From Ifrita kowaldi (taxonomy: Eukaryota; Chordata; Aves; Passeriformes; Cinclosomatidae): DNA of 64,000 nt. The stretch covers positions 124,001 to 188,000 of the forward strand of contig VZRS01014168.1 of assembly GCA_013398055.1 (NCBI GenBank), read 5' to 3'. The notes beneath the pieces are model-generated. The model ran no database searches, was not told the DNA's origin, and saw only the letters and a list, made by a program, of their open reading frames with translations. Of the stretch, positions 28,101-40,100 are shown piece after piece; the first letter of the stretch is position 1, and each line of letters starts with the position of its first letter. Position numbers and translations under genes: made by a program.

Positions 28101-31100
28101 TGTTACCTCACTGCCTTTCCCCTCTTATCCCTGTTCCTCGTGGAATACTAACTTGCGACCTGTGTGCCTTGTCAGCCTGATCATCAGCTTCCGTGCCTCC
28201 TCTGCATTGCCCTTCGTGTCTCTCACGAAGGAAACCGGCTTCTGCAGGCCATGCTTCTCCAGCAGCTCCGACACACTGCAAACAGAGAGTCAGCGTTCTT
28301 GAATCCTGCACAACTGTACAACTACTGCTGCAGCAGCAGGGGTCTTAAGGCTCTCTCAAACAATGTACTGCAAATGCAAACAGTCTCCATAAAATCCCTA
28401 ACAGTATAGATTAACCAGAGTAACATTACCTACATTTTAAAAACCATATATATATATTAATAATACTGTAAGGTAAACACATACCACCAATACCTGATGA
28501 CATACCATCAGTTTTAGTCTTTGATCACTCAAAGCATTATAGAGTATCAAGAGCAAAACAAATTCCTCAGGTTAACCCTCTTCCCCCCACCAAAAAAACC
28601 TCACTGAAAATAAAACAAACAAACAAAACAAAAAATCCCCAACCAAACAAATAAAAAAATTCCCCAACAAAAAAAACCCCATACACAAAAAACCCCAAAG
28701 AAAACAAAAAAAACCCAAAACACAACCTCCCAAACTTTTATTCCATGAAAAATATCTCTACAGTTTTATTTATTCAAATAGATAAAACCATTCAAAATTT
28801 CTATGTTCTGAATACAAAAAATATACAGATAATCTTGTTGACAGCATTAAAAAAAATATTCTTGCTGGATTCTTATCATAAAAATGTTCTTGGCTATGCC
28901 TAGTGATTTCTGCAAGAATATTTATTTTAGCAAAATGCAATACCTAAGAATTTGTTCCAGTTCATCTACTTCATCATGAAGAGTGTTAGTTTTATCTGTT
29001 TCAGGCCTGCAATGATATCACACAATTAAATACATACATACACACACACTATAATTTCCTCTTCTAACTCACATTACATACATATAAAGTTAAGTACTTT
29101 GAAACATTCCTTGTTTAAAATAAATGCTTACTTGTAAATATTAAAACTATTGGGCTTCTAGCTGTAAAGACAGTTAAAATTTAGAGGGTCCCTGAATTTC
29201 CTAAGAGCAGAGGTTTTACTTCTTCCTTAGACTTTTCTCAGGCTCTCTCCTTCCTTCATGTAAAAGATACTGGAAGAATAGTTTACACCTCACATCACAG
29301 AGTATCTCCTCTTCATGCTTTCTCGAGCATTACTTGTCCTTCAATAGGTTTTCCATCTTCCCTCTCTCACAGGGACATATTGCTGCTTTTAAGTTAAGTG
29401 CAAGATGCCACTATTGCAACAAAACCAGTAAGACAGCACTAACACTTGGTCTCAATTCATCAGACTATGAAAGCGTAAGAAACAATACAGAAGCCTTGGT
29501 CTAGGCTGCTACTTTAACTCACGTCCTGCTGCATTAACTGGTAAAGTATGTCCTTCTGATGTATATACAGCAGAAGTATATAGATACACACATTACAATC
29601 ATGGCAGCTTAGAGGTGAACAGAATATTCCAGTAACTTGGTCTGCCCTTTAGTGACTTAACAACCCTTTTTAAAGCATTAATTCACAACTATTTTTAATA
29701 TTTCTAAAATATTTGCAAATAGCCAAATAATTTACANCATTGCCCTTCGTGTCTCTCACGAAGGAAACCGGCTTCTGCAGGCCATGCTTCTCCAGCAGCT
29801 CCGACACACTGCAAACAGAGAGTCAGCGTTCTTGAATCCTGCACAACTGTACAACTACTGCTGCAGCAGCAGGGGTCTTAAGGCTCTCTCAAACAATGTA
29901 CTGCAAATGCAAACAGTCTCCATAAAATCCCTAACAGTATAGATTAACCAGAGTAACATTACCTACATTTTAAAAACCATATATATATATTAATAATACT
30001 GTAAGGTAAACACATACCACCAATACCTGATGACATACCATCAGTTTTAGTCTTTGATCACTCAAAGCATTATAGAGTATCAAGAGCAAAACAAATTCCT
30101 CAGGTTAACCCTCTTCCCCCCACCAAAAAAACCTCACTGAAAATAAAACAAACAAACAAAACAAAAAATCCCCAACCAAACAAATAAAAAAATTCCCCAA
30201 CAAAAAAAACCCCATACACAAAAAACCCCAAAGAAAACAAAAAAAACCCAAAACACAACCTCCCAAACTTTTATTCCATGAAAAATATCTCTACAGTTTT
30301 ATTTATTCAAATAGATAAAACCATTCAAAATTTCTATGTTCTGAATACAAAAAATATACAGATAATCTTGTTGACAGCATTAAAAAAAATATTCTTGCTG
30401 GATTCTTATCATAAAAATGTTCTTGGCTATGCCTAGTGATTTCTGCAAGAATATTTATTTTAGCAAAATGCAATACCTAAGAATTTGTTCCAGTTCATCT
30501 ACTTCATCATGAAGAGTGTTAGTTTTATCTGTTTCAGGCCTGCAATGATATCACACAATTAAATACATACATACACACACACTATAATTTCCTCTTCTAA
30601 CTCACATTACATACATATAAAGTTAAGTACTTTGAAACATTCCTTGTTTAAAATAAATGCTTACTTGTAAATATTAAAACTATTGGGCTTCTAGCTGTAA
30701 AGACAGTTAAAATTTAGAGGGTCCCTGAATTTCCTAAGAGCAGAGGTTTTACTTCTTCCTTAGACTTTTCTCAGGCTCTCTCCTTCCTTCATGTAAAAGA
30801 TACTGGAAGAATAGTTTACACCTCACATCACAGAGTATCTCCTCTTCATGCTTTCTCGAGCATTACTTGTCCTTCAATAGGTTTTCCATCTTCCCTCTCT
30901 CACAGGGACATATTGCTGCTTTTAAGTTAAGTGCAAGATGCCACTATTGCAACAAAACCAGTAAGACAGCACTAACACTTGGTCTCAATTCATCAGACTA
31001 TGAAAGCGTAAGAAACAATACAGAAGCCTTGGTCTAGGCTGCTACTTTAACTCACGTCCTGCTGCATTAACTGGTAAAGTATGTCCTTCTGATGTATATA

Positions 31101-34100
31101 CAGCAGAAGTATATAGATACACACATTACAATCATGGCAGCTTAGAGGTGAACAGAATATTCCAGTAACTTGGTCTGCCCTTTAGTGACTTAACAACCCT
31201 TTTTAAAGCATTAATTCACAACTATTTTTAATATTTCTAAAATATTTGCAAATAGCCAAATAATTTACAAATAAAATGTTTACCCAAATCCTCTTTGTGG
31301 AAGGCATTCCAAAATATCATAACAAAGAGAGAGCTGGTCATCTCGCTCACAGCTATAAATACACTCCAATGCCGTGATCATAAGCTGGTCCTGATCAGGA
31401 ATAATTTTTTGTTGACACTAACAAGAAAAGAAAGAACACTGGTTTTTATTTCCTGTTTCTAATTCAACAGCTGATTTTCTTTTGAACATAAAAAGATGTG
31501 TACTCCAAGTAAATAAATTTTCTTCAGGTGCAATTAGAATGTTTCCTGATAACAACGTGGTGAAGTCATAACCCGAAACTTATCTTGGCTAGTTTTCTGC
31601 AGTGCAGACACTTGAAAGAACAGTGGTATGCCATTATACCCTTTTTGAATTTGAGAAGTGGAGAGGGTGCAGAGGAAGGCAACTGCTGCAAACATTTGTC
31701 AGATTTATTTAATATGTACAACAGTACCAACATACATTAAAGAGCTGTGGTTGTGCTTCACTGGCTGATTTCTGTCCATACACTCAGAACATTCAATAGC
31801 ATGCAGAAATGTGCCTGTGTGCTCTGGAATAATTATTTAAGCCATAGACACAGCATAAAACACTCACATGGAAAGCAACTTCAACCCTTATTCACTGAAC
31901 TCTCACCTTAATCCTAATGGCCCCCACTTTATTCTTTACATTTGCTGAGGAAGGCGGGAGAGGGGGAATAACTTGAAATCTACTCCTAGTAAAATTCCTC
32001 AGGAAAAAAATATTAGTGAGATCATTAAACTCTTTCATATCCACTTTTTATAAAGCAAATATGCCAGGAATTTACATTGAATAGTTCACCAGAAAATCAC
32101 TTCAAAGAAGAATCTGTATTTTTTATTCTACTAGGCTAGAATCATGATTACATTAGTTTGACAATCTCATCAATGACAGTTTAGCTGCATTATAATTTAT
32201 GCTATAAAACTTTTTAATTGATGTTTTCTAAAACATAACAAATTCCAGGTCCAAGAAAAACAGAAAGATCAGAAAGATGGTCTGATTTAGAAGAACTAAC
32301 TCTATTTCTGAATTAACCTCTTCAGGACAAGAATTTCCAAAGAAACCAGTAGAATCAACAGGGCTCTTTACTTACAGCAGGTTTTGAATTCTGAAATATC
32401 TTCAGAGGTAGAGTCAAGTCTTCCTTTGCCAGTGTTACTAAATACTCTTTAAAAAGGGCATTTGCAAGACCAGGGGACTGATTTTCACAGCGGTGGAGAA
32501 AAGGGATCATCCACTGGTAAACATTCTTCACATATTTTTCATCTGAGGACTGGAAAGCACAAAGAGTTACAGAGAGAAAATGTAAGAACAAGTTCAGCTT
32601 CATTGTTAAAAATAAGCAGGAAAAGCAAAAAAACAAATGGAACCTTTTTTGATCAATGTAACTGAAACCATTATCTTCACCTATCACAAACAGATCACTA
32701 CATCATGAAGCCCTGAAACAATCCTTCTGCTACCCAATGGCTCGGGGAAACTGAGCAGAACAGGAGTAAAGCCCATTAGTGAGGAAAGCCTGCCTTCCTC
32801 CTGCAGTTTCAGAAGGAGTGAAAGACCATGCAAACATGTCAGAGTAGCATTACTTTCAGCAATTCAGCACGAATGCAAGACAGAAAACCAAGTGATGAGT
32901 GGCTACATTAAAAAAAAAAAAAATCTGAGTATTTTCCTGTTTTCCTCTGGTGCTTATGTGTTCCTCAACTGAATTTCAGAACCCTGTTCCCTCTCTAGCT
33001 ATTTTTCAACCCTTCCAAGATGTCTTTTTCTCTTCTGAAATGCCATGGACAAGCTCAATGCAGAGACAAAAAAACATATCTGGTGCAAACGCAAATATTA
33101 AAAGTTTCTTGAGAATATTTAAAGACACCAAAAAACATCCATGGAAAACATTCAATACTGTGGTATCTGCAGCATCATCAAGAGCTACAATGAAGATCCT
33201 TTAAAAAAAGATCAATGAAAAGGCAATTCACAGCTTTCAAAAGAAGATTTAGTAACATTGAGTCCTCAGCCAGGGACAAAGTGGGTCTTTGTGAAAACTG
33301 AGCCAATTTAGCTTTTTTTAGAAACAAATAAACAAAGAAATAAACCCTACCACAGCAACAACAACGAAAAGGAACAGTGGAAACGTAGAACTTTTACTGA
33401 ATTAAAGATGGAGGTTCATCAGAAAAATGACAGTGTCTTTATATACACAGGATCCAGGGTAACCTGAGTTACTGGATTTCAAGGTGTACTTATTGATTTA
33501 TTCAAAATACTTACATTCTTCATCAACAGTCTCAGCTTGTCAATGTCTTTCATCTCTAAAAGTTCCTTCAAAGTCAAAGTTCGATCACCATCAGTCTCAT
33601 AAACCACTGTCTCAAGAGTGATCAGATTGTCACAAAGCACCTGCAGACCAGGAATGTTCCTCTCCATGCCAAGACGAACAAGGGACAGAGCACAGTCAAC
33701 CTGAAAAATAATTACAAAAACACTGCTGTACAACTGTTTGCCAAAAACCAACTTCAATCTGTGTCCTGTCTGTGAATCTATTTTATTTCCCTGTTGCTTA
33801 ACAGGCAATTTTAACTTCCTAGAAGCTTTTGTGGACTGTCTATTCCTAGATGGATTGTCCTTCTCAGCTTTATGAAGACCACATAAAATGCCTAATCTTA
33901 GGGGACAGTATCATTATATGCTTTTAACCAAGATGCATCCTATTGATGCATGTAAATTAGAATATTATTCCCTCTGGAGATCACACACAGCTCCTCTCAG
34001 TATATGGAATATGAAGGATTGCTTTAAACTAAGGCAATCGGGTAACTGACATGCAACGTGACTTTTCTAGTTGAACATGATTTAGTAATTTTAATTGTTG

Positions 34101-37100
34101 CATTTTATGTCACAAAAAACAATGACAGGCTTCTTCCCTAGTGACTGAAACTACCTTTATATGAAAGGTTCTGTTTCAATTTCAAAGAACACAATACTGG
34201 CTGTAAATATTCAGCAAGGCAGACGTAAGTCTTGGAGAGCAAAATGCTAATTTATACATTATATAATTTAACTGATCCTTGGAAGTTGCTTTTATTTCTA
34301 TACCTCCTGATAGGTTGTTAAGATCACAGTCAACTATGATTAAAAAGAGCCCTGGAGGACTACAAGCTTGTAGAATAGAACTCACCCATCAGAACTAACC
34401 TATAGTGATACTTCAGTCATTCTCCTTTTCATGCACCTAAATTGGCTTGAGAAGCAATAAAATACTGGGGCACACGAGTGATGAGCTCTGTTTTTATATG
34501 CAATGCTTATCTTTACCTCATCAAGCTTCAAACACTTTTAACATATGAAGAAAATCAAGCAAAAATAAGCTGCATGGTAGTCCCACAGACACACAGTAAA
34601 ACTGCCAGGAAGAAATCATGACACTGATGTGACAGTGCCCCATGTGACCAACACGTATCAATATACATGACACAGCAGCATGTGACAGGTAATAAAGCAT
34701 GTTTCCCAGCATGCTGAGCACAACTTTCCCTCCCTTAGTTACAAACAGAAAATGCAATGGGAAACACTTTTCATGGATTACAAAAGAGCTACTGTCTGCT
34801 ATGGTAAAACAAATGAAACAGAATCTACTGGCTTCCTGTTAATTTCTATGGATTAATTATTCATCTGAGTAAACTTCAGAGCAAGAGTAAGTACAGTGCA
34901 AATGAACAAAACAAGTACTTCAAAAGCCATAATGAAGTTGAGACACAGTGTACATTACTGAGGGAGAAGTGTCTATTAGAATGCATTAAGACTGTTAAGG
35001 ATTCTGTTGAAGAAGGCTGCTCAGCCATCATCATTTCCTTGCTGCTATTCTCACCTGCATTGCATATTCTTCAATTTCCTGTGCTCTGCTCAAATACCAA
35101 TCAGTGACGAGATCTACTGAAAGGTCAGTAGTCCTGTACTTCAGTAACTCAGGTTGCATTTCGTACAGAAACTGGCCTTCATCTTGCAAAGTTGGTTCAA
35201 TAATCATCCTTAAAAAAAAAAAAGTATATGTTTAAGTATATATTTGCTCACCTATTTTTTTTTAACATCAATCTTTTTCCTAAAACTTCTGAAAGAAAAT
35301 GATACAATCAACCTACCATTACACAATAAATTGATAAGACTCAAATGCCAATCACAGTGAGTGCTAGTTTTTGCCAGCAAAGGAACTACTAAGAGATTCT
35401 GAGCAGAAGACAGATCATGAAAGAAATAATCCTCTCTATTGAACCAGTAAGAGATTTCAAACATGTGATAGATCATGAAAGCAAACGCTCTCTACTTGAA
35501 GATCCGGATTTGCACAACCTCTGCTTTCCATTTGCTCAGTCAGACTCACTGAGAAAGCTGAAAACACAAGTTAGTGCACACAAAAATATTAAGTGAGTCT
35601 TACTGGGTCAATTCCCACATTTTAAGAATTAGTAAATAAATTCTTTATATTTTTGCTTTTATATATACTTACCTGCATTCTGGTTTTTCACACCAGTCTT
35701 CTTCACGATGTTTCTGCTCGTTCCAAGGAATAATTTTCAATATCCCCTTCTTGTAGCTGGTATGACAGAAAAGAGAAACTTGATGTAATTTTATGTCTTT
35801 TTAATTTGTTATGGCATTCAACTAATGGAATACAATGCATACAAAAATATTTCAATGAATTCATAATAACCATGTCAGTCAATTACAGTATCAATTATTT
35901 AAGATTTATTACTTCTTAGTGCAGCTTTACAAGTGTGGTTTTGCCTGTATGTTATCCAAACACAATGCATACTCTACCTATACCATTAAAGATCCAATAA
36001 AAAAGATTAATAAATTTCTTTTCTTACTGACCATGCTTTAAAAAAATGAAAGAACCCACTACATGTTTTCAGAATTTTTACCATTTCACACTAAGTATTC
36101 TGACTTCATATGCTGTCACAAAAGACTGAAATGAGTAAAAACCTATGATCTTCACAGCTTGAAAAAAACCCAAAAAAACAAACTGTTCAAATCTTAGCAC
36201 AAATCCTCACAGTGAAATGACACATGCCCTGCTGTGCTGATCTTCTCAATTAAGCTTAATGTGGATTTCTGACTACAAACCTCTACAGTGAAACATCCTC
36301 TAAATACTAAGGTTGAAAAAAAAAAAACCTGTTTAATTTAGGATGCAGATTAAGAATATAATGGATTATTACCAGAATGATTAGTTATGGCTTGGTGTAG
36401 AAGGCTAGCTGTTTAGACAGCATAAAACACTAGAAAACCACGTCAAGCTATGCAGAACATAAACTAATGAGGAAGAGAACTTTATAGGTTCTGGCCCTTA
36501 TAGAAGTAAGAATCAAATCATGTACAAAGTAGAGACATTAGAGTTGCAGCATACCAGGAAAATAAGCTGTTTTAAATTTAATTCATTTTCTCCTGACCCT
36601 GAAAATAAGCAGCAATGGCAATACTACATAGACAATCCCTATTTATAAACTAACAACTAACACAATCTTCTTGTCCTTTGAAGAGCAGCATTGTAACTCA
36701 GTAGCTTAAAAATAAACACAACTCCAACCAACAAATCAATTTCACAATATAGTAAGAGTCAAAATAGTAAGCTAAAAATCAGTAACTCCATCTCATTTAG
36801 CAACAGCCATCAGACTCACTGAACAGAGCAAGGCATGTTCATAAACTGCCCTGCCCCATACACATCTCACCCAGAGGACTGATCATTCTTTTTTTCCCTT
36901 CTCTGTGCAAGTAACACCTCATGCTTTATCACTGTAATTCCAACCCTCCAAATTATACATGTTGTAGTAATCCAACAATAAAAAGGCAGAGGCAGATTTG
37001 CAGGTTATAGAAGTCAAAAAAATGGAGGGTTGAGGATGGAAAACTGCTAATTCCTGCGTCAGAGCTATAGCAACACTTGCTTTCAATTCCAGTTCACCTG

Positions 37101-40100
37101 AACAAAACACTCTACGGCTCTCTTTGTAATTACACACCATGTAGCAACATAATTGAAAAATAATTCATAAAGAAAACTCCAAACTAATATTAGTGGTATA
37201 AACACCAGGAATAAAGCCACTTTCTTATTTCTGAAAGATTCATCATCAGCCCATACATTTTGGGGACTAGGGGTGCTGTAGCTGTTTCAATCTTAAATAA
37301 TATAATTTACCAATAATTTAATGTTTAAAACTGACTTCATAAACTAAATTAATATAGTCATATTTCAAATGTCATACATGAGAATGTTATTATGGAAGGC
37401 TCAGTTTGTAGTGAAAAAGTTCTCTTTAGCAGCTGAAATGCCAAACACCAGAAAAGCCAAAGTGGTCTGTATTTGTTTATTTGTAGTAATTTTCTCATTT
37501 AATAATTTGTTAGTCTAAAGAGGAGAATGTTGAAGTTTCAATATCCCATTAAATGTGTGCATCCCTTTCCTTACAATTTTGCATGACTTCTTTCTCTCAA
37601 TAATAGCCAAAGCAACCACTGGAAAAACAGCCAAAACAAAGAAAATTTCCCCAAAGTTTCTTCTGAGATTATATAGGAAGATATATTCAGGTGGGAAGCT
37701 CTTACTTAAGAGAATAATAAAAAGTCCAGGTGACTACTGGGAACAAGGATTTGCTTTCAGAGTAAATACAGTAAATGACATGTACTGCAATTTTCTTAAC
37801 AGGTCTTACTGTAACTATTTGCTTATCATGTGTCTCTCCTATTGCTCCACTGTCAGGTAAATGCATCAGAGGCTCTTGCAAAAGCCAGGTTTTGAAAGAG
37901 GGAGGTAGGGGCACAATTTGTGTTCTCTTTACTAGAATAACAGAATAGTTTATGTTGGAAAAGACCATTAAGATCAAGTCTAACTTCAAACCTAACACTG
38001 CCAAATTCACCTCTGAACCATGTCCTTAAGTGCCACATCTCCACATCTTCTCCATGGAAATACCTTCCAGGGATGGAGACTCATCCGAGAGGTGAGTGAG
38101 AAAAACTGTCAGAGAGGGTCTGACCTTGGTTTACCAGTTCCCTGGTACTCTCTGGGCTGTTCTTAGTGGAGCTGTGGGAAGGAATGAGACTAAGGGAAGA
38201 GCAGGATCTGGTGCAAGTTCTTTGCTTTGTGATTCTTAAGCTTCTGAAACTGCTTAGGCCCTCAAGCTGCTTTTAGAGTTTCCACTGCCAGCTGGTCCTT
38301 GCCAACAACTGAATATCTTCTTGCCCATGTAATTTCTAAAAAAACAATTGCTATTTTATTGCTTTACTAATAAAGAAATAATCTCACATATAGTATGGGC
38401 CTGTAGGACTTGACTACATCAAATAACTATTATTCTATCTCCAGAATTTGTAATGCACTTTGTTAGAATTAAGACATTAGTGTGTGAGCTAATGCTGGAG
38501 GGAAAAGCTCACAGTAATGTGAAATTGGAGTTGTTACCTGAAAATATTCTCTTTATGTTATTCTCTCATAGCAGTTCTGCTATAGTTCTGCAAACATTTG
38601 AAACAGCTTCTGAAATAAAACCCTTGTCTCTCCTTTGCTGTATAAAAGCTCCTTTTTTTCCCTGTTAAGATTGTATGTTAATATTAAAAAAACCCCACCT
38701 AACTCCCCCCAAAAGAGTAACACCGACAAAAAACCCCCAAACTCAACCAACCAACCAGAAAAGCAAACAAACCCCCTGTCATGCAAAAACAGGTTTCCTC
38801 AAACCTTTTGTGTTTGATTAGTCTGTCTGAGACCCTTATGCCAGAGCAGTCTGTCAGTGTCCCATCATGGGGACTCTTCATGGAGCAGTGCTAGGTTGGA
38901 GGGCAGTTCTGTGCCAAACAGAGACCCCTCCTGGGTCTCCACATCTTTATCCAAGTGTGTTCCCTGCTGCCAGTGACTGCCAGCCCCCTTGAAGGGCTCA
39001 CACTAATAGTTTATGGTGTTACACTCTTTATTAATAAAATCGTGACAGGTTAAGGGCCGAGGATTGCTGGTGATAGTATCTGACTGCAAAAATGTATCCA
39101 AAGCAATATATACTGTATAATATAAAAAGCTCTACTCCCTAACCAAAGTTAGCTTGAGATACTCATCCAGTGTGCATGGGACATGGTTCTTACCCAATGG
39201 ACGGACATCCCTATGAGGAAGAGGACAGGTTCAGCCCGTCAGCTGATCCCGGAAGTTACCATGGAGTCTTCCCTGACTTTTCCCTATTCTTAACTTTTAT
39301 ACTATTTCTTTACATTTAAGTGAAGAAGTAGTGTAAAAGTATATACTTTTACACCTATTCAGTGAGGGTTGGAGGTACCTTGGAGGCAGGGAACATTGGT
39401 ATAGTATCCAATGTAACGTTGGGAGGGAATATGCACCAGTCCAAGGAGGGTGTTTTTGCCACAGTTGATGACTCAACGGCAAGACATCTTCCTTTATTGT
39501 CTTTGAGTTTTAGCTGCTTTGTGACTTACCAGCTAAAAATTGCTGCTGAATTGCCTCCTCTGCAAGGATTTCAGCAGACCCTGGCCATGGTGTCTCCACT
39601 CTGCTCCACCCTTCATTTAGTCTCCCTTAGCATGTATTGCATGGGGGAAATCAGGCACTGACCTCATTCCATGCAGGGAGAAGCAACTGTATTTTCCCCT
39701 ATAATTTCCATGCTGTTACAGCTGTGTCTATAACTTTCCACTTTTCTTTAATTTTTACCCCCAGTCTTTTCCCCACCTTCATACCCCCCTGCTCCCCCAA
39801 ACAAAACAACCAACCAATCAATCCCACCTTGAAATGTCTTCTTAAGCCTACTGGGAAATGAATGGGAGAAATTTCCTAAGAGATGAAATTGTCTTACACA
39901 AAGTTTGTCTAAGACAAAGTTCTGCTTTCTTTTCTGTTAAATAGAACACAGGAAAGGAGAGCATTATCAATTGAAATATAAAGTCCTGCTTGTACTGTCT
40001 TGATTTTATAATTTGGAAGGCAGCAGACATTTAGAATACAAATTTAAAACCACTCTTGCAAGAATGAGATCTGAATGGCAAGGAACCAAGACATTTCAAA

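Larger units (their letters stand above)
28205..29736. repeat. Left copy of a 1532-bp tandem duplication
   Basis: It starts at cattgcccttcgtg inside NBAS exon w18 and ends at aataatttaca in the next upstream intron. It matches 29738-31269 at every place I compared, with a constant offset of 1533. It includes exon w17, most of exon w18 and an A/C-rich tract. Confidence 0.97.
29738..31269. repeat. Right copy of a 1532-bp tandem duplication
   Basis: It repeats 28205-29736 base for base as far as I can see, even in low-complexity parts such as aaaataaaacaaacaaacaa, where real copies usually drift. It ends at taatttaca, 14 bases before exon w16. Confidence 0.97.
29007..31283 (-). other. NBAS intron between w16 and w17, inflated by the duplication
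   Basis: As written this interval is 2277 bp and contains the duplicate exons. If the duplication is removed it becomes a 744-bp intron with nothing else recognised. Confidence 0.85.

Noticed and set aside
28108..28409. Frames of 67-87 codons overlapping exon w18
   Set aside because: They are in other frames or the other strand. The exon frame is the one matching VSELLEKHG and EEARKLM.
28205..31269. A genuine recent exon duplication in NBAS
   Set aside because: Possible in principle, but the N exactly at the junction, zero divergence and mid-exon and mid-intron breakpoints favour an assembly error.
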